This document shows, one piece after another, positions 50,646 to 50,884 of a stretch of 50,884 nucleotides of DNA. The DNA is from an uncultured Clostridia bacterium. Its GTDB lineage: Bacteria > Bacillota > Clostridia > TANB77 > CAG-508. The notes beneath the pieces are model-generated. The model was not told the origin of the DNA. It saw only the letters and a list, made by a program, of their open reading frames with translations, and did not search any database. The stretch is from positions 1-50,884 of the forward strand of contig CAKPJM010000001.1 in the NCBI GenBank assembly GCA_934162625.1, in the 5' to 3' direction. The translations under genes were made by a program, and so were the position numbers. Positions within the stretch are counted from its first letter, which is position 1. The number at the start of each line of letters is the position of its first letter.

Positions 50646-50884
50646 ATGGAAAAATTAAAGAATGTAGGGGCAAACCCTTTATCTGCCCAAAAGAAAATTA
50701 CAGGATACTGTCCTGAATCTTCAAAAAGAAACAAACAAAAAGCACATGGAATGCACATTGTGCACCCAAATTTTAATGGAATCACTTTAATAGCCCTAAT
50801 TATAACAATAATAGTAATGCTAATATTAGTAGGCGTAACGATTTCAGTAGCATTAAATGGTGGACTATTTGAAACTGCAACTAA
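50646..50884 (+). CDS. Pilin-like protein with prepilin N-terminal motif (cut by window end)
   Basis: The ORF from ATG 50646 (AAAGGATG upstream) has a ~45-residue charged leader and then NGITLIALIITIIVMLILVG, the prepilin cleavage/methylation helix common in clostridial pseudopilins, here with Gly-Ile at the presumed cleavage point. ATG 50751 would give a more usual leader (MHIVHPNFNG) but lacks a clear binding site. Part of the long leader (50661-50687 and 50702-50719) resembles intergenic repeats of this genome. The protein runs past the window. Confidence 0.75.
   Translation, partial: MEKLKNVGANPLSAQKKITGYCPESSKRNKQKAHGMHIVHPNFNGITLIALIITIIVMLILVGVTISVALNGGLFETAT

Overview
The window is AT-rich DNA from an endospore-forming, low-GC Gram-positive bacterium. 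It fits Clostridia, but I cannot name a genus. It carries a gerA-gerB-gerC germination operon, the spoIIAA-spoIIAB-sigF operon, spoIVB and an H-type small acid-soluble spore protein. The firmicute gene order era-yqzL-recO, AGA-dominated arginine use and strong AGGAGG ribosome binding sites agree. I see 45 genes, one putative small RNA, several hairpin repeat families, and no rRNA, tRNA, CRISPR array or complete insertion sequence.

Layout. 1-2529: hpf and the era-yqzL-recO cluster (minus). 2770-6039: mutS2 and a DUF3800 gene (plus). 6040-6363: repeats and a putative minus-strand small RNA. 6364-9062: cca and an FAD oxidoreductase. 9217-13433: germination operon. 13789-18288: secG, a small membrane gene, holA, ruvC and a glycogen debranching enzyme. 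18438-20948: yvcK and murB. 21104-25464: htpX, an RNHCP protein, a TGS/uridine-kinase fusion, a DUF5050 protein and sspH. 25590-29276: ppdK and a pseudouridine synthase. 29381-34398: femX-alr-DUF1189-ftsH. 34567-41619: comEB, cysS, a penicillin-binding protein, dprA, folD and a small membrane protein. 41695-50351: spoIVB, ligA, pgsA, punA, nadE and the spoIIA operon. The window ends inside a pilin-like gene.

The main finding is a recoding signature. Nine genes (recO, gerA, gerC, murB, a pseudouridine synthase, femX, a class A PBP, spoIVB and spoIIAA) look broken by a +1 frameshift, at 11 places in all because spoIVB and the pseudouridine synthase have two each. At all 11 places the original frame meets a CGG codon. 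Skipping the C, so that the next codon is GGN (glycine), restores a full-length protein of family-typical size, often exactly at a conserved glycine. I looked at every CGG in the coding strands: none is used as an ordinary in-frame arginine codon, although CGT, CGC and CGA are. I found no frame disruption of any other kind. The simplest reading is that CGG is not a normal sense codon here and that CGGN is read as one glycine, by +1 frameshifting or four-base decoding. A systematic sequencing artefact is the main alternative.

Two kinds of hairpin repeat punctuate gene ends: a two-hairpin element (four copies plus a fragment) and long perfect palindromes with GGGACAG/CTGTCCC or GGACGGAC cores. 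Both show paired changes between copies that preserve the stems.
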